Positions 1 through 8,441 are shown, counted from the stretch's first letter. The stretch is 17,015 nucleotides of DNA from an uncultured Chromatiaceae bacterium (GCA_946482615.1 CAMLSF010000083.1:1-17015), one strand, 5' to 3'. Notes: generated from the letters alone by a model not told the origin. Translations and numbers: made by a program.

Positions 1-197
1 GGGAATAACATTAACCAGACAAAAATCATAATACGTTTCAGATCGATACTGTCACGCACATGAGTACCAGCCTTGGTCACCAGACCAGGGGTATAGAAAA
101 TTGTTGCAGCAGCTTCATATAAAGCATACCACTTTTCGTATTTACCGCCTTTCTCGAACTGCGGCTCAATACTTTCTAAAAAATGCTTTAAACCCAT
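1..197 (-). CDS. nqrB: Na+-translocating NADH:quinone reductase subunit B (5' part only)
   Basis: The gene starts at the ATG whose complement is 195-197 and runs off the left edge, so only about 65 N-terminal residues are present (beginning [18 protein letters not shown]). The segment matches the conserved NqrB N-terminus, including [17 protein letters not shown], and ends entering the first hydrophobic helix ([10 protein letters not shown]). NqrB is an integral membrane subunit of the respiratory Na+-pumping NADH dehydrogenase; in the family it carries a covalent FMN and belongs to the Na+ path, but those residues lie outside the window. The start is 2 bp after the nqrA stop, so the two are almost certainly cotranscribed and probably translationally coupled. 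The remaining nqrCDEF would lie beyond the left edge; that is inferred. Confidence 0.93.
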   Translation of the reverse strand, partial: MGLKHFLESIEPQFEKGGKYEKWYALYEAAATIFYTPGLVTKAGTHVRDSIDLKRIMIFVWLMLF

Positions 198-199
198 TT

Positions 200-1657
<1,458 letters not shown>

Positions 1658-1663
1658 TCGCGG

Positions 1664-1672
1664 ATTCTAGCA
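1664..1672 (-). promoter_or_regulatory. Probable extended -10 promoter of nqrA
   Basis: On the minus strand TGCTAGAAT forms an extended -10 element (TG-n-TAGAAT; the hexamer is complementary to 1664-1669). No good -35 is seen at 16-18 bp. It predicts a start near 1657 and a leader of about 120 nt. Confidence 0.4.
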
Positions 1673-1691
1673 CTAAACATAAGGGCTATCT

Positions 1692-1799
1692 ATGTTAATC
1701 AACAAAATTATCCGGCATTTCAGCCGACTGAAGCTCAGTGTAGACAAGTTTTTTAACTTTGCCTTTCGCTTGGGCTTCAGAGCGACCAAATTCCGGTAA
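1692..1799 (+). CDS. Candidate small basic protein, 35 residues
   Basis: This is a short open frame lying in the gap between nqrA and fabV. An ATG at 1692 follows AAGGG (1681-1685) at a 6-nt spacing, which is a good Shine-Dalgarno. The frame ends with TAA at 1797-1799, and an intrinsic terminator follows 29 nt later at 1829. The product begins MLINKIIRHFSRLKLS, is strongly basic, has seven phenylalanines in 35 residues and could form an amphipathic helix. I do not recognise it. Support is the ribosome site, the position and the terminator; against it are the short length and the lack of a clear plus-strand promoter. Confidence 0.38.
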   Translation: MLINKIIRHFSRLKLSVDKFFNFAFRLGFRATKFR

Positions 1800-1828
1800 A
1801 TCTGAACAAAACCAAGGATGATTAAATG

Positions 1829-1853
1829 AAAAAGCCGCATCACGCGGCTTTTT
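1829..1853. terminator. Bidirectional intrinsic terminator
   Basis: AAAAAGCCGC and GCGGCTTTTT pair around a 5-nt loop (ATCAC). Both strands end in a run of five T. On the minus strand it lies 4 bp after the fabV stop; on the plus strand it lies 29 bp after the candidate small gene. Confidence 0.85.
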
Positions 1854-1857
1854 AAAG

Positions 1858-3051
1858 TTACTGCACCAGATTTTTCAGCGGCAATAAAGCCTGCACATCG
1901 GCGTCATAATCGACATGGCTGTAGCCAAAGCCAAATAAACGCAAAAACTCATTGTGATAACCTTTGTAGTCGGTCAGATCGTCAATGTTTTCTGTGGTCA
2001 CCTGACCCCATAACTCTTTGACAGCAGACTGGATATGATCAGACAACTCTTTGCCATCCATCCGCAGACGACCTGCTTCATCTAAAGTACGGCTGTTGTT
2101 GTACAGCGCCTGCTGGAATAAACCATAAATCTGTTCAATACAGCCTTCATGGGTGCCTTCTTCCTTCATCACACGGTACAACAAGGAGATGTACAGCGGC
2201 ATAATAGGAATAGCTGAACTGGCTTGAGTCACTAAGGCTTTTAATGACGCCACATAAGCATGACCTTTTACTGAGTCCAGTTTTTGCGTGATCGCAGCAG
2301 CAGCGCGGTCTAAATCTTCTTTGGCTTTACCTATAGTGGCCTTGCCATAGATTGGCCAGGTCAGCTCTTTACCAATATAAGTGTAAGCAACTGTCTGGCA
2401 GCCTTCAGCCAGTACACCGGCCGCCTGTAACTGATCCAGCCAGCGTTCCCAGTCTTCACCGCCCATGACTTTTACTGTATTGAAGATCTCTTCCTCAGAT
2501 GCAGGTTCTACAGAAACGTTTTCAATTTCACGTTTGCTGGTATTCAGCGTTTTGGCAGTGTACGCTTTAGCTATTGGCTTTAATACCGAGCTGTACACTT
2601 CGCCTGTCACCGGGTCTTTGCGACGCGGCGCGGCCAGGCTGTAGACCACTAAATCAATCTTGCCCATTTCACTGCGAATTAAATCAATGGCCTGAGACTT
2701 TAACTCGTCAGTAAAAGCATCACCGTTCAGATGCTTATTCCACAAACCTTCCGCCGCTGCAGCCTGTTCAAAAGCCACAGTGTTGTACCAGCCGGCAGAA
2801 GCGGTTTTGCCTTCTGTAGGTTCTTTTTCAAAAAAGATACCTAAGGTCTTAGCACCAGAACCAAAAGCAGAGGTAATACGGGAGGCCAGGCCATAACCTG
2901 TTGAAGCACCAATAACTAATACATTTTTTGGACCACCGGCCACAGGGCCTTTGGCTTTGACATAATCAATTTGTTCCTGCACATGGGCAGCACAACCGAC
3001 CGGATGCGCATTGGTGCAGATAAAACCACGAATTTTAGGTTGGATAACCAT
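1858..3051 (-). CDS. fabV: Enoyl-[acyl-carrier-protein] / trans-2-enoyl-CoA reductase FabV
   Basis: FabV catalyses the last step of each fatty acid elongation cycle, the NAD(P)H-dependent reduction of trans-2-enoyl-ACP, and is a naturally triclosan-resistant alternative to FabI. The 397-residue length is typical. Visible features are the N-terminal block with KIRGFICTNAHPVGC, a Rossmann motif VIGASTGYG (residues 46-54), YSLAAPRRKDP (137-147), and the catalytic Tyr-x8-Lys pair as Y235 in TWPIY and K244 in GKAK. The ATG has TAGG about 9 nt upstream. It appears monocistronic: a terminator follows immediately, and bolA upstream has its own terminator. The upstream region carries a FadR-like box and a perfect inverted repeat, listed separately. 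No fabI is visible in the window. Confidence 0.97.
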   Translation of the reverse strand: MVIQPKIRGFICTNAHPVGCAAHVQEQIDYVKAKGPVAGGPKNVLVIGASTGYGLASRITSAFGSGAKTLGIFFEKEPTEGKTASAGWYNTVAFEQAAAAEGLWNKHLNGDAFTDELKSQAIDLIRSEMGKIDLVVYSLAAPRRKDPVTGEVYSSVLKPIAKAYTAKTLNTSKREIENVSVEPASEEEIFNTVKVMGGEDWERWLDQLQAAGVLAEGCQTVAYTYIGKELTWPIYGKATIGKAKEDLDRAAAAITQKLDSVKGHAYVASLKALVTQASSAIPIMPLYISLLYRVMKEEGTHEGCIEQIYGLFQQALYNNSRTLDEAGRLRMDGKELSDHIQSAVKELWGQVTTENIDDLTDYKGYHNEFLRLFGFGYSHVDYDADVQALLPLKNLVQ

Positions 3052-3087
3052 AACAAAACCTATTGTTGGTTGAAAATTGTCAGCTAG

Positions 3088-3106
3088 TTTAAGCCGTTAG
3101 CTTAAA
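3088..3106. promoter_or_regulatory. Perfect 19-bp inverted repeat upstream of fabV
   Basis: TTTAAGC and GCTTAAA are separated by 5 bp. It lies 37-55 bp before the fabV ATG, and the downstream arm overlaps a possible -10 (TAAACT on the minus strand). It has the form of an operator for a dimeric regulator, but I cannot assign the protein. Confidence 0.4.
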
Positions 3107-3107
3107 A

Positions 3108-3124
3108 AACAGGTCTGATCAGCA
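3108..3124. promoter_or_regulatory. Putative FadR operator upstream of fabV
   Basis: On the minus strand the site reads TGCTGATCAGACCTGTT. By eye it matches the remembered E. coli FadR consensus AGCTGGTCCGACCTGTT at 14 of 17 positions, including the GACCTGTT half. If the -10 is TAAACT (minus strand, about 3087-3092) the box centre falls near -40, where FadR sits when it activates fabA and fabB in E. coli. The operator is a match by eye and its use here is inferred; fadR is not in the window. Confidence 0.5.
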
Positions 3125-3184
3125 AAAATAGCAGTATTGCAGGTTCAAAAACAAGAACTTAGTTAAGTTGAACGCGGGCTCCTG

Positions 3185-3212
3185 AAAAAGTAAAAGCGCC
3201 TTACGGCGCTTT
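3185..3212 (-). terminator. Intrinsic terminator of bolA
   Basis: On the minus strand AAAGCGCC and GGCGCTTT pair around a 4-nt loop (stem 3193-3212), followed by a U-rich tail (TTTTACTTTTT, 3185-3195). It lies 26 bp after the bolA stop. Confidence 0.8.
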
Positions 3213-3237
3213 GTATCTTTGACCTAACCTGAACAGC

Positions 3238-3579
3238 TCAGGACTCTGGTAAAGCAGTTTTTTCTCTTTTACTGCCACCAAAACATTTAGGTGAAGCCGG
3301 AGGTTTTTCAGCGTAATACTCATACCATTCTGCCGGCGTATAGGTATGTAAGGCTAACGCGTGAATTTTTTCGGCCAACTCTTCTGCCACTATCGCATTG
3401 ACTGCTCTGTGGCGATTTAACAATCTCATGCCATCAAAGGCATTGGTCACAATAACCACTTTAAAATGTGTTTGTGAACCCGGGGCCACACTGTGCATAT
3501 GGCTTTCATTGACCACGTCAAGGAACACAGGATCAAATGCGCTTAATAACTTCTGTTCTATTGCGGTATGAACCAACAT
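3238..3579 (-). CDS. bolA: BolA family protein
   Basis: BolA proteins partner with monothiol glutaredoxins in Fe-S handling and in E. coli act as stress-responsive DNA-binding regulators of shape and biofilm genes. The 113-residue protein follows E. coli BolA closely: PVFLDVVNESHMHSV, SHFKVV-like THFKVVIVTNAF, LLNRHRAV and EKIHALALHTYTPAEW. The tail after residue 90 (ASPKCFGG and onward) is a few residues longer than in E. coli and basic. The ATG is preceded by AGGGG at about 8 nt. A consensus-like promoter lies at 3611-3639, and a terminator lies after the stop, so it can be transcribed alone; alkB upstream has no clear terminator and may read through into it. Confidence 0.95.
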   Translation of the reverse strand: MLVHTAIEQKLLSAFDPVFLDVVNESHMHSVAPGSQTHFKVVIVTNAFDGMRLLNRHRAVNAIVAEELAEKIHALALHTYTPAEWYEYYAEKPPASPKCFGGSKREKTALPES

Positions 3580-3610
3580 AGCTGAACCCCTTTATTGCTC
3601 CCTCATCTCT

Positions 3611-3639
3611 ACTCTAGTTAAGGCATTGCGCCTTGTCAG
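3611..3639 (-). promoter_or_regulatory. Sigma70-type promoter of bolA
   Basis: On the minus strand CTGACA and TAGAGT are separated by exactly 17 bp, 31 bp before the bolA ATG. An A/T tract (TTTTTTGAAAAAA, about 3647-3659) just upstream of the -35 could act as an UP element. The spacer contains the small inverted repeat AAGGC-n5-GCCTT. Confidence 0.6.
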
Positions 3640-3702
3640 CCCGGATTTTTTCAAAAAAGCCTTAAATGAAGCTAAGGGACTGCTGCCATAGAGAAAATAT
3701 AA

Positions 3703-4326
3703 TTAAGTTGTTTTTTGCTTGATTTCACGGAAAGTCAGGTTTATCCGTCCTTCCGCTGCGGCGGCCATTTTAGGTACCCTGTGTTGCCAGTGTTGCTGGC
3801 ATTGGCCGGCCATTAACAATAATGACCCCTGCCCCAGCTCTAGTTTAAGCTGTGTAGCTAAGTTCTTGTGTTTTAATTCAAAAAAACGCGGCTGACCTAA
3901 ACTTAACGATGCAATATGCGGATTGTCTCCGAGTTCCGGCTCATCGTCACTGTGCCAGCCCATATGCTGCTGCCCATCGGCATACCAGTTCAACAGCACT
4001 GAGTTAAAGTGGCTTTGACAGAGCTCATTTACCTTGTCTGTGAGTTGTTTGACCAGCGGATGCCAGGCTTCAGGCTCAAATAATACGCCTGAATATTTGT
4101 AACTACAGTGTGGATCTCCCATCCAGACTTGCTGCCTTGGAATACGCACAGCTTTACCGAAGATTTTTATCGCAGGTTGCTGCCAGTTTAACTGCTGTGC
4201 CAGTTGCTGATAACAGCGCTCTGCCTGTTCCGGCGACAACCAGTCTGGCCAAAATAACAATTCGGCGTCAGGTAATACAAAGTGTTGCAACGATCCATGG
4301 TTGTCGCTCTGGTGTGCTCGTGTCAA
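3703..4326 (-). CDS. alkB: AlkB-family alpha-ketoglutarate-dependent DNA repair dioxygenase
   Basis: The enzyme oxidatively removes alkyl lesions such as 1-methyladenine and 3-methylcytosine from DNA using Fe(II), O2 and 2-oxoglutarate. The 207-residue protein has the full catalytic set: WHSDDEPELG with H125 and D127, QHRVP with H182 (iron ligands), and RINLTFR with R194 and R200 (2-oxoglutarate binding). WMGDPHCSYKYSG and LNWYADGQQHMGWH resemble the AlkB2/ALKBH2-type group more than E. coli AlkB itself. The start is a TTG at 4326, preceded by AAGGTGG; there is no in-frame ATG nearby that would keep the domain intact. It diverges from rlmG with only 32 bp between start codons. No LexA-type or Ada-type box was recognised. 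Confidence 0.93.
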   Translation of the reverse strand: MTRAHQSDNHGSLQHFVLPDAELLFWPDWLSPEQAERCYQQLAQQLNWQQPAIKIFGKAVRIPRQQVWMGDPHCSYKYSGVLFEPEAWHPLVKQLTDKVNELCQSHFNSVLLNWYADGQQHMGWHSDDEPELGDNPHIASLSLGQPRFFELKHKNLATQLKLELGQGSLLLMAGQCQQHWQHRVPKMAAAAEGRINLTFREIKQKTT

Positions 4327-4358
4327 AATACCACCTTCTCTTCTTTTAGTTGAATGGC

Positions 4359-5498
4359 ATGAATACTATTTTTACCGTCGCTGACAAGCAACTGCAGTTG
4401 GACAGATTACCACTGGGACAAAGCAATCGCAGTCTGCAAGCCTGGGATGCAGCCGACGAATTGCTGTTGCAGCAGGCCTTGCCTTTGCTCAACGAAAACG
4501 CAGACCTGAAAGTGGCCGTGATACACGACTTGTTTGGTGCTGTGTCCTGCGCTTTAGGCGATTATCCTCATACCCAGCAGAGTGACTCGGTATTAAGCCA
4601 GCAAGCCACAGTGCATAACAGACAACAAAACGGCTTGTCCCTTGATGCAGTCAGTTTTATTGACAGTGTGACGGCTTTGCCCGCTGATTTAGATCTGGTG
4701 CTGCTGAAAGTCCCGAATAATCACGGTTATCTACGCTTTATACTGCAGCAATTGAGTCAGGTCGTCCGGCCTGATACTGTCATTATCGCCGCAGCCAAAG
4801 CCAAAGATATTCATAAAAACCTGCTGGCCATTTTTGAGCAGGAATTAGGGCCAGCTAAGGCTTCTTTAGCGCAAAAAAAGTGCCGGACCATTCATTGCAC
4901 GGCCCGTGGCGAAAAACGCTCTTTTACTTACCCTATTCAATGGCAGTTGCCTGATCACCAGTTGACGCTGGTGAATCACGCTAATGTGTTTGCTAAAGAG
5001 CAACTGGATATAGGTGCACGTTTTCTGCTGGAGCATTTACCTATGCTGGAGCCAGGCAGTCTGGTCGCCGATTTAGGTTGTGGTAATGGTGTACTTGGGT
5101 TGGCTTTATTAAAGCAGCAACCGGCAGCTAAAGTGATTTTTACTGATGACTCATATATGGCTGTGGCATCATCGAAAGCTTCGGTGGAAGCCAACCTACC
5201 TGAACTAATGGCTCAGGCCGAGTTCAGAACAGATGACTGTTTAGCCAGCCAGGCCGATCAGAGTCTGGATTACGTGATCTGTAATCCACCTTTCCATCAG
5301 CAGCAGGCCGTGACAGAACATATTGCATGGCAGATGTTTAACGATGCCAAACGCTGTTTAAAAGCAGGTGGTAAGTTACGTATTGTCGCGAACAGACATT
5401 TGCCTTATTACGAGAAAATGACTGTACTGCTGGGTGGTTGTCGCCATATCGCCAGCAATAACAAATTTGTGATCCTCGAATCAACCAAAAGGAAATAA
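4359..5498 (+). CDS. rlmG: 23S rRNA (guanine-1835-N2)-methyltransferase RlmG
   Basis: RlmG methylates G1835 of 23S rRNA using S-adenosylmethionine. The 379-residue protein matches the size of E. coli RlmG (378). Like its family it has an N-terminal degenerate methyltransferase-like half (LQAWDAADELLLQ near residue 27) and an active C-terminal half with the SAM motif VADLGCGNGVLGL (236-248) and the base-flipping/catalytic NPPF (309-312). A TTG at 4350 would add three residues; the ATG at 4359 is preferred because it agrees with the ortholog start, though no strong Shine-Dalgarno precedes either. It heads a tight plus-strand run with the yajG-like gene 2 bp downstream. Its promoter probably lies inside the start of alkB. 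Confidence 0.94.
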   Translation: MNTIFTVADKQLQLDRLPLGQSNRSLQAWDAADELLLQQALPLLNENADLKVAVIHDLFGAVSCALGDYPHTQQSDSVLSQQATVHNRQQNGLSLDAVSFIDSVTALPADLDLVLLKVPNNHGYLRFILQQLSQVVRPDTVIIAAAKAKDIHKNLLAIFEQELGPAKASLAQKKCRTIHCTARGEKRSFTYPIQWQLPDHQLTLVNHANVFAKEQLDIGARFLLEHLPMLEPGSLVADLGCGNGVLGLALLKQQPAAKVIFTDDSYMAVASSKASVEANLPELMAQAEFRTDDCLASQADQSLDYVICNPPFHQQQAVTEHIAWQMFNDAKRCLKAGGKLRIVANRHLPYYEKMTVLLGGCRHIASNNKFVILESTKRK

Positions 5499-5500
5499 TT

Positions 5501-6067
5501 ATGCGCCTTTTTATACGTCCGGCCCTGGTGGCCTTCAGCCTGGCTCTTGCCGCCTGCAGCAGCACTTCATCGTCTTTTTTAGTCACACCCCAGGTGTTCT
5601 GGAACCAAAGCAAAACTTTAGCAGGCGCTGAGTTTGTTTTAACAGTAGTGGACCAACGTCCCTCTGACCAAACCTTATTTTTGCGCAAAGGGACCTCAGT
5701 GACCAGCCTGCCGACCAGCAATAATCTGGCTCAGCAGCTTGAATCCACTTTAACGGATGCAATGACAGCACAAGGTGCCAAATTAACCTCCAGCAGTGTC
5801 ACTACCATGACGGTTCAAATCCTGAAGTTATCTGCTGACGCCGATCAGCGCACCGTAGAGCATGTAGTGAAAAACGATGTTGAACTGCGTATTGCCATCG
5901 AAAATCACAATGGCTCTTTTGACAAAGTTTATGCCGGAAAAAGCAGCTTCTCAGGTCCCTTTAAGCTAGACAACGCTGCAGCAGAAGTAAAATTGCGGGT
6001 ATTAACTGAACAAGTTCTGGCTGAGTTATTAAATGACAGCAGCTGGCACCCGTACGTGAAGGGCTAA
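5501..6067 (+). CDS. yajG: YajG-family outer membrane lipoprotein
   Basis: The 188-residue precursor has a lipoprotein signal (RPALVAFSLALAAC) with lipobox LAAC and acylated C19; the following Ser suggests sorting to the outer membrane. The mature part resembles E. coli YajG (192 residues), with a DQR motif early (VVDQRPSDQ) and a C-terminal repeating alpha/beta pattern ending LLNDSSWHPYVKG. The function of YajG is not established. The ATG has AAGGAAA about 8 nt upstream. It lies 2 bp after rlmG and 3 bp before the cyclophilin. In E. coli yajG is next to ampG and divergent from bolA, and the same genes are close together here, which supports the assignment beyond the weak sequence match. Confidence 0.82.
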   Translation: MRLFIRPALVAFSLALAACSSTSSSFLVTPQVFWNQSKTLAGAEFVLTVVDQRPSDQTLFLRKGTSVTSLPTSNNLAQQLESTLTDAMTAQGAKLTSSSVTTMTVQILKLSADADQRTVEHVVKNDVELRIAIENHNGSFDKVYAGKSSFSGPFKLDNAAAEVKLRVLTEQVLAELLNDSSWHPYVKG

Positions 6068-6070
6068 GTT

Positions 6071-6676
6071 ATGCGTCTGATTACTTTAGCTCTGCTTACA
6101 CTGTTTTCACTCTCTGCCGTAGCTGCTGTTGATATGAAAAAGCCAACAGGTAAGTACGTGCAGCAAAACAACTTGTTTCCTAAAGTGAAGCTGGTGACTT
6201 CAGTAGGTGACATCCTGGTTGAACTGGACAGAACCAAAGCGCCGTTGGCTGTGAATAACTTTCTGAGTTATGTCAATATCAAAGCTTATGACAATACAGT
6301 GTTTCACCGGCTCGAACCTGAGTTTGTGGTGCAAGGTGGCGGCTATAAGCCCGATATGGCACCAATAGCCGAGTTTCCTGCGGTGTTTAATGAATCCGGC
6401 AATGGTGCCAAAAATCAGTTTGGCAGCATTGCTATGGCCCGGAATAACGACCCGCACAGTGCTACCAGTCAGTTCTTTTTTAATCTGAACGATAACCCAA
6501 GTCTGGACCCGGGCAAAAACTGGGGCTACACAGTCTTTGGTCAAATTCAGGACGGCTTTGAAGTGCTGGAAAAAATCAAGCTGCTGGAAACTCATACCGA
6601 TGAAAAAACGGGTTGGCAAAATGTACCTAAACAGCCAATCATCTTAAAACAAGTGATTTTACAGCCAGAACAATAA
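6071..6676 (+). CDS. ppiA: Periplasmic cyclophilin-type peptidyl-prolyl cis-trans isomerase
   Basis: This enzyme speeds cis-trans isomerisation at proline bonds during protein folding in the periplasm. The 201-residue precursor has a Sec signal peptide (MRLITLALLTLFSLSAVA, cut near residue 18). The cyclophilin core follows: VGDILVELD (45-53), VFHR with catalytic-type Arg80, VVQGGG (86-91), GSIAMAR (118-124), SATSQFFFNL (130-139) and the C-terminal YTVFGQI. The pattern agrees with E. coli PpiA, though a broader cyclophilin name would also fit. The ATG has GAAGGG about 8 nt upstream and lies 3 bp after the yajG-like gene, so the two are one transcription unit. No U-rich terminator follows; the strong hairpin at 6704-6728 is the first structure after the stop. 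Confidence 0.93.
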   Translation: MRLITLALLTLFSLSAVAAVDMKKPTGKYVQQNNLFPKVKLVTSVGDILVELDRTKAPLAVNNFLSYVNIKAYDNTVFHRLEPEFVVQGGGYKPDMAPIAEFPAVFNESGNGAKNQFGSIAMARNNDPHSATSQFFFNLNDNPSLDPGKNWGYTVFGQIQDGFEVLEKIKLLETHTDEKTGWQNVPKQPIILKQVILQPEQ

Positions 6677-6684
6677 AGCCTGAC

Positions 6685-6690
6685 TATACT
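6685..6690 (+). promoter_or_regulatory. Possible -10 element before the 6744 gene
   Basis: TATACT sits 8 bp after the cyclophilin stop, without a convincing -35. A start near 6697 would place the hairpin at 6704-6728 at the very 5' end of the transcript. Confidence 0.25.
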
Positions 6691-6703
6691 TGCTCTGAGC
6701 GCA

Positions 6704-6728
6704 CAGAGCTGGCATGGTGCCAGCTCTG
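6704..6728. repeat. Perfect 11-bp stem hairpin ahead of the 6744 gene
   Basis: CAGAGCTGGCA and TGCCAGCTCTG pair perfectly around a 3-nt loop (TGG). No U-tract follows, so it is not an ordinary terminator. It ends 15 bp before the ATG at 6744, adjacent to the likely ribosome site (CAGGGATCAG), and could act as an mRNA-end stabiliser, a processing site or a translation modulator. Confidence 0.7.
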
Positions 6729-6743
6729 ACAGGGATCAGACCT

Positions 6744-7064
6744 ATGTTAGAGCCCTTTATTGAACAAAAATCACGACAGTTGATTTTCTACCTATCCCGT
6801 TTTCTGCGGGGCCATTTGCCTCACAGAGAATTGCATCTGTTTGTCTGGGACACACTGGAAGAATGGTCACAATTGCGGGTCAGAAGCTGGCGCCCTGAAA
6901 CCCTGCGTGAGCAAGTGTTCTGGCATCTGCTGTATCAGATTGAATACTGGTCAGAGCCTGAGCTGAAACAAAACACCCAAGTGCGTCGCGAATTGCGATA
7001 TTGCCTGAGTTTTTTACATGGTTACGGTCAACTGCCTTGTTATTGTGTTGGTGTAAGGCCTTGA
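6744..7064 (+). CDS. Unrecognised protein of 106 residues upstream of ampG
   Basis: I do not recognise this protein. With the ATG at 6744 it has 106 residues, begins MLEPFIEQKSRQLIFYLSRF, is probably mostly helical and cytosolic (no signal peptide or membrane segment), is rich in arginine and carries five tryptophans between residues about 35 and 70. It ends with a short GYGQLPCYCVGVRP tail. An in-frame ATG at 6714 is unlikely because it lies inside the perfect hairpin at 6704-6728, whereas the 6744 start has a purine-rich AGGGATCAG just upstream. It lies between the cyclophilin gene and ampG on the same strand, 30 bp before ampG. Its codon use looks like that of its neighbours, so it is probably a real conserved gene. 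Confidence 0.7.
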   Translation: MLEPFIEQKSRQLIFYLSRFLRGHLPHRELHLFVWDTLEEWSQLRVRSWRPETLREQVFWHLLYQIEYWSEPELKQNTQVRRELRYCLSFLHGYGQLPCYCVGVRP

Positions 7065-7094
7065 TCTAATTTATTGAAGCTGTAAGCTGGTTTC

Positions 7095-8441
7095 ATGTTT
7101 TTCTCACGGACTGCCGTCTTGTCTGCTATTGCTGCGTTTTTTTCTTCCCTACAACTTTATTGCCAGCGCCGGGTGTTAACCATTTTTATTCTGGGTTTCT
7201 CCGGTGGTTTACCGTTGATGCTGGTGTTTGGAGTCTTATCCTTCTGGCTCAGAGAAGCCGGGGTTTCGCGTGAGCAAATTGGCTATTTCAGTTGGGTGGT
7301 AATGGTCTATGCCATCAAATTTATCTGGTCACCTCTGATAGACCATTTAAGCTTGCCTGGCTTAAAACAGTGGTTGGGGCGCAGGCGCAGCTGGCTGATG
7401 TTGTCGCAAAGCCTGATTATTCTGGCCGTAGTTTTAATGGCCAGTATGGATCCGCAAACAGAGCTAAAATGGATGGCGCTATGCGCTGTATTGTTGGCTA
7501 TAGCGTCGGCCACTCAGGACATTACTATAGATGCCTATCGCATTGAGGCGGCACCAGAGCGCTTACAGGCGGTACTAGCTGCAGCTTATCTTGCCGGTTA
7601 TCGCCTTGCTATGATTTTCTCTTCAGCCGGTACTTTATGGATAGCAGCTTTATTCAGTAGTACTGAATCAGGTTATGACCTCAAAGCCTGGCAATCCACT
7701 TATCTGGTGATGGCTGGCTGTATGGCATTAGGACTATTGACCACTCTGCTTTCGCCAGAACCTGTTGTTGAATCACAGCTCAGGAATAGCCTGATTCCAA
7801 GCTCAGTCAGCCAAAAACTGCTGAACTGGTTAAAGGTTGCGGTAATAGGCCCTTTTATCGATTTTTTTTCCCGTCATGGCCTGAATGCCTTACTGATCTT
7901 AAGTTTAATCGCCTGTTACCGTGTATCTGATGTGGTGATGGGGGTGATGGCCAATGTGTTTTATGTCGATATGGGATTCAGCAAAGAGGAAGTGGCCAGT
8001 ATTTCTAAAATATTCGGTGTACTGATGACCTTACTCGGTGCGGCTTTAGGAGGCTTACTGATTAACAGCTATGGGACGTTGCGGATATTGTTATTGGGCG
8101 CTCTGCTGAGTGCATGTACCAATTTGCTTTATTGTTACCTGAGTACCCAGGGTCACAACATTCCGCTGCTAGTGGCAGTGATCTCTGCAGATAATTTAAG
8201 TGCCGGTATAGCGACCAGCGCTTTTATTGCTTACCTGTCGTCTTTAGTCAACCTGGCTTTTACTGCCACTCAATATGCTTTGTTTAGTTCCCTGATGCTG
8301 TTATTACCCAAGTTTTTGGGCGGATTTTCCGGTGGTTGGGTGGAGGTATTGGATTACCAGGCCTTTTTTGTGATGACGGCCTTAATGGGCTTGCCAGCTA
8401 TTGTACTTTGCTTGGTACTGATAAAAAAAACGCCGCACTAA
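7095..8441 (+). CDS. ampG: AmpG-type muropeptide permease (MFS)
   Basis: AmpG is an inner-membrane proton-driven permease that imports GlcNAc-anhydroMurNAc-peptides from wall turnover for recycling; in many species this flux also sets AmpC beta-lactamase induction. The 448-residue protein has the AmpG signature near the start (LGFSGGLPLMLVFGVLSFWLREAGVS, residues about 34-59), an MFS loop with RRRSW (98-102), and at least twelve hydrophobic segments. ATQDITIDAYRIE (about 140-152) is also characteristic. The ribosome site is weak. The stop TAA (8439-8441) lies in the loop of the downstream terminator, so the last residues are encoded by that hairpin. In E. coli ampG is partnered with yajG; here the cyclophilin and an unknown gene lie between. 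No ampC or ampR is in the window. Confidence 0.95.
   Translation: MFFSRTAVLSAIAAFFSSLQLYCQRRVLTIFILGFSGGLPLMLVFGVLSFWLREAGVSREQIGYFSWVVMVYAIKFIWSPLIDHLSLPGLKQWLGRRRSWLMLSQSLIILAVVLMASMDPQTELKWMALCAVLLAIASATQDITIDAYRIEAAPERLQAVLAAAYLAGYRLAMIFSSAGTLWIAALFSSTESGYDLKAWQSTYLVMAGCMALGLLTTLLSPEPVVESQLRNSLIPSSVSQKLLNWLKVAVIGPFIDFFSRHGLNALLILSLIACYRVSDVVMGVMANVFYVDMGFSKEEVASISKIFGVLMTLLGAALGGLLINSYGTLRILLLGALLSACTNLLYCYLSTQGHNIPLLVAVISADNLSAGIATSAFIAYLSSLVNLAFTATQYALFSSLMLLLPKFLGGFSGGWVEVLDYQAFFVMTALMGLPAIVLCLVLIKKTPH

Noticed and set aside
5338..5721. Minus-strand 127-codon frame
   Set aside because: It lies opposite the 3' end of rlmG and the yajG-like gene, both well supported; its composition is that of an antisense shadow.
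6200..6619. Minus-strand 139-codon frame
   Set aside because: It is entirely opposite the cyclophilin gene, which has clear motifs.
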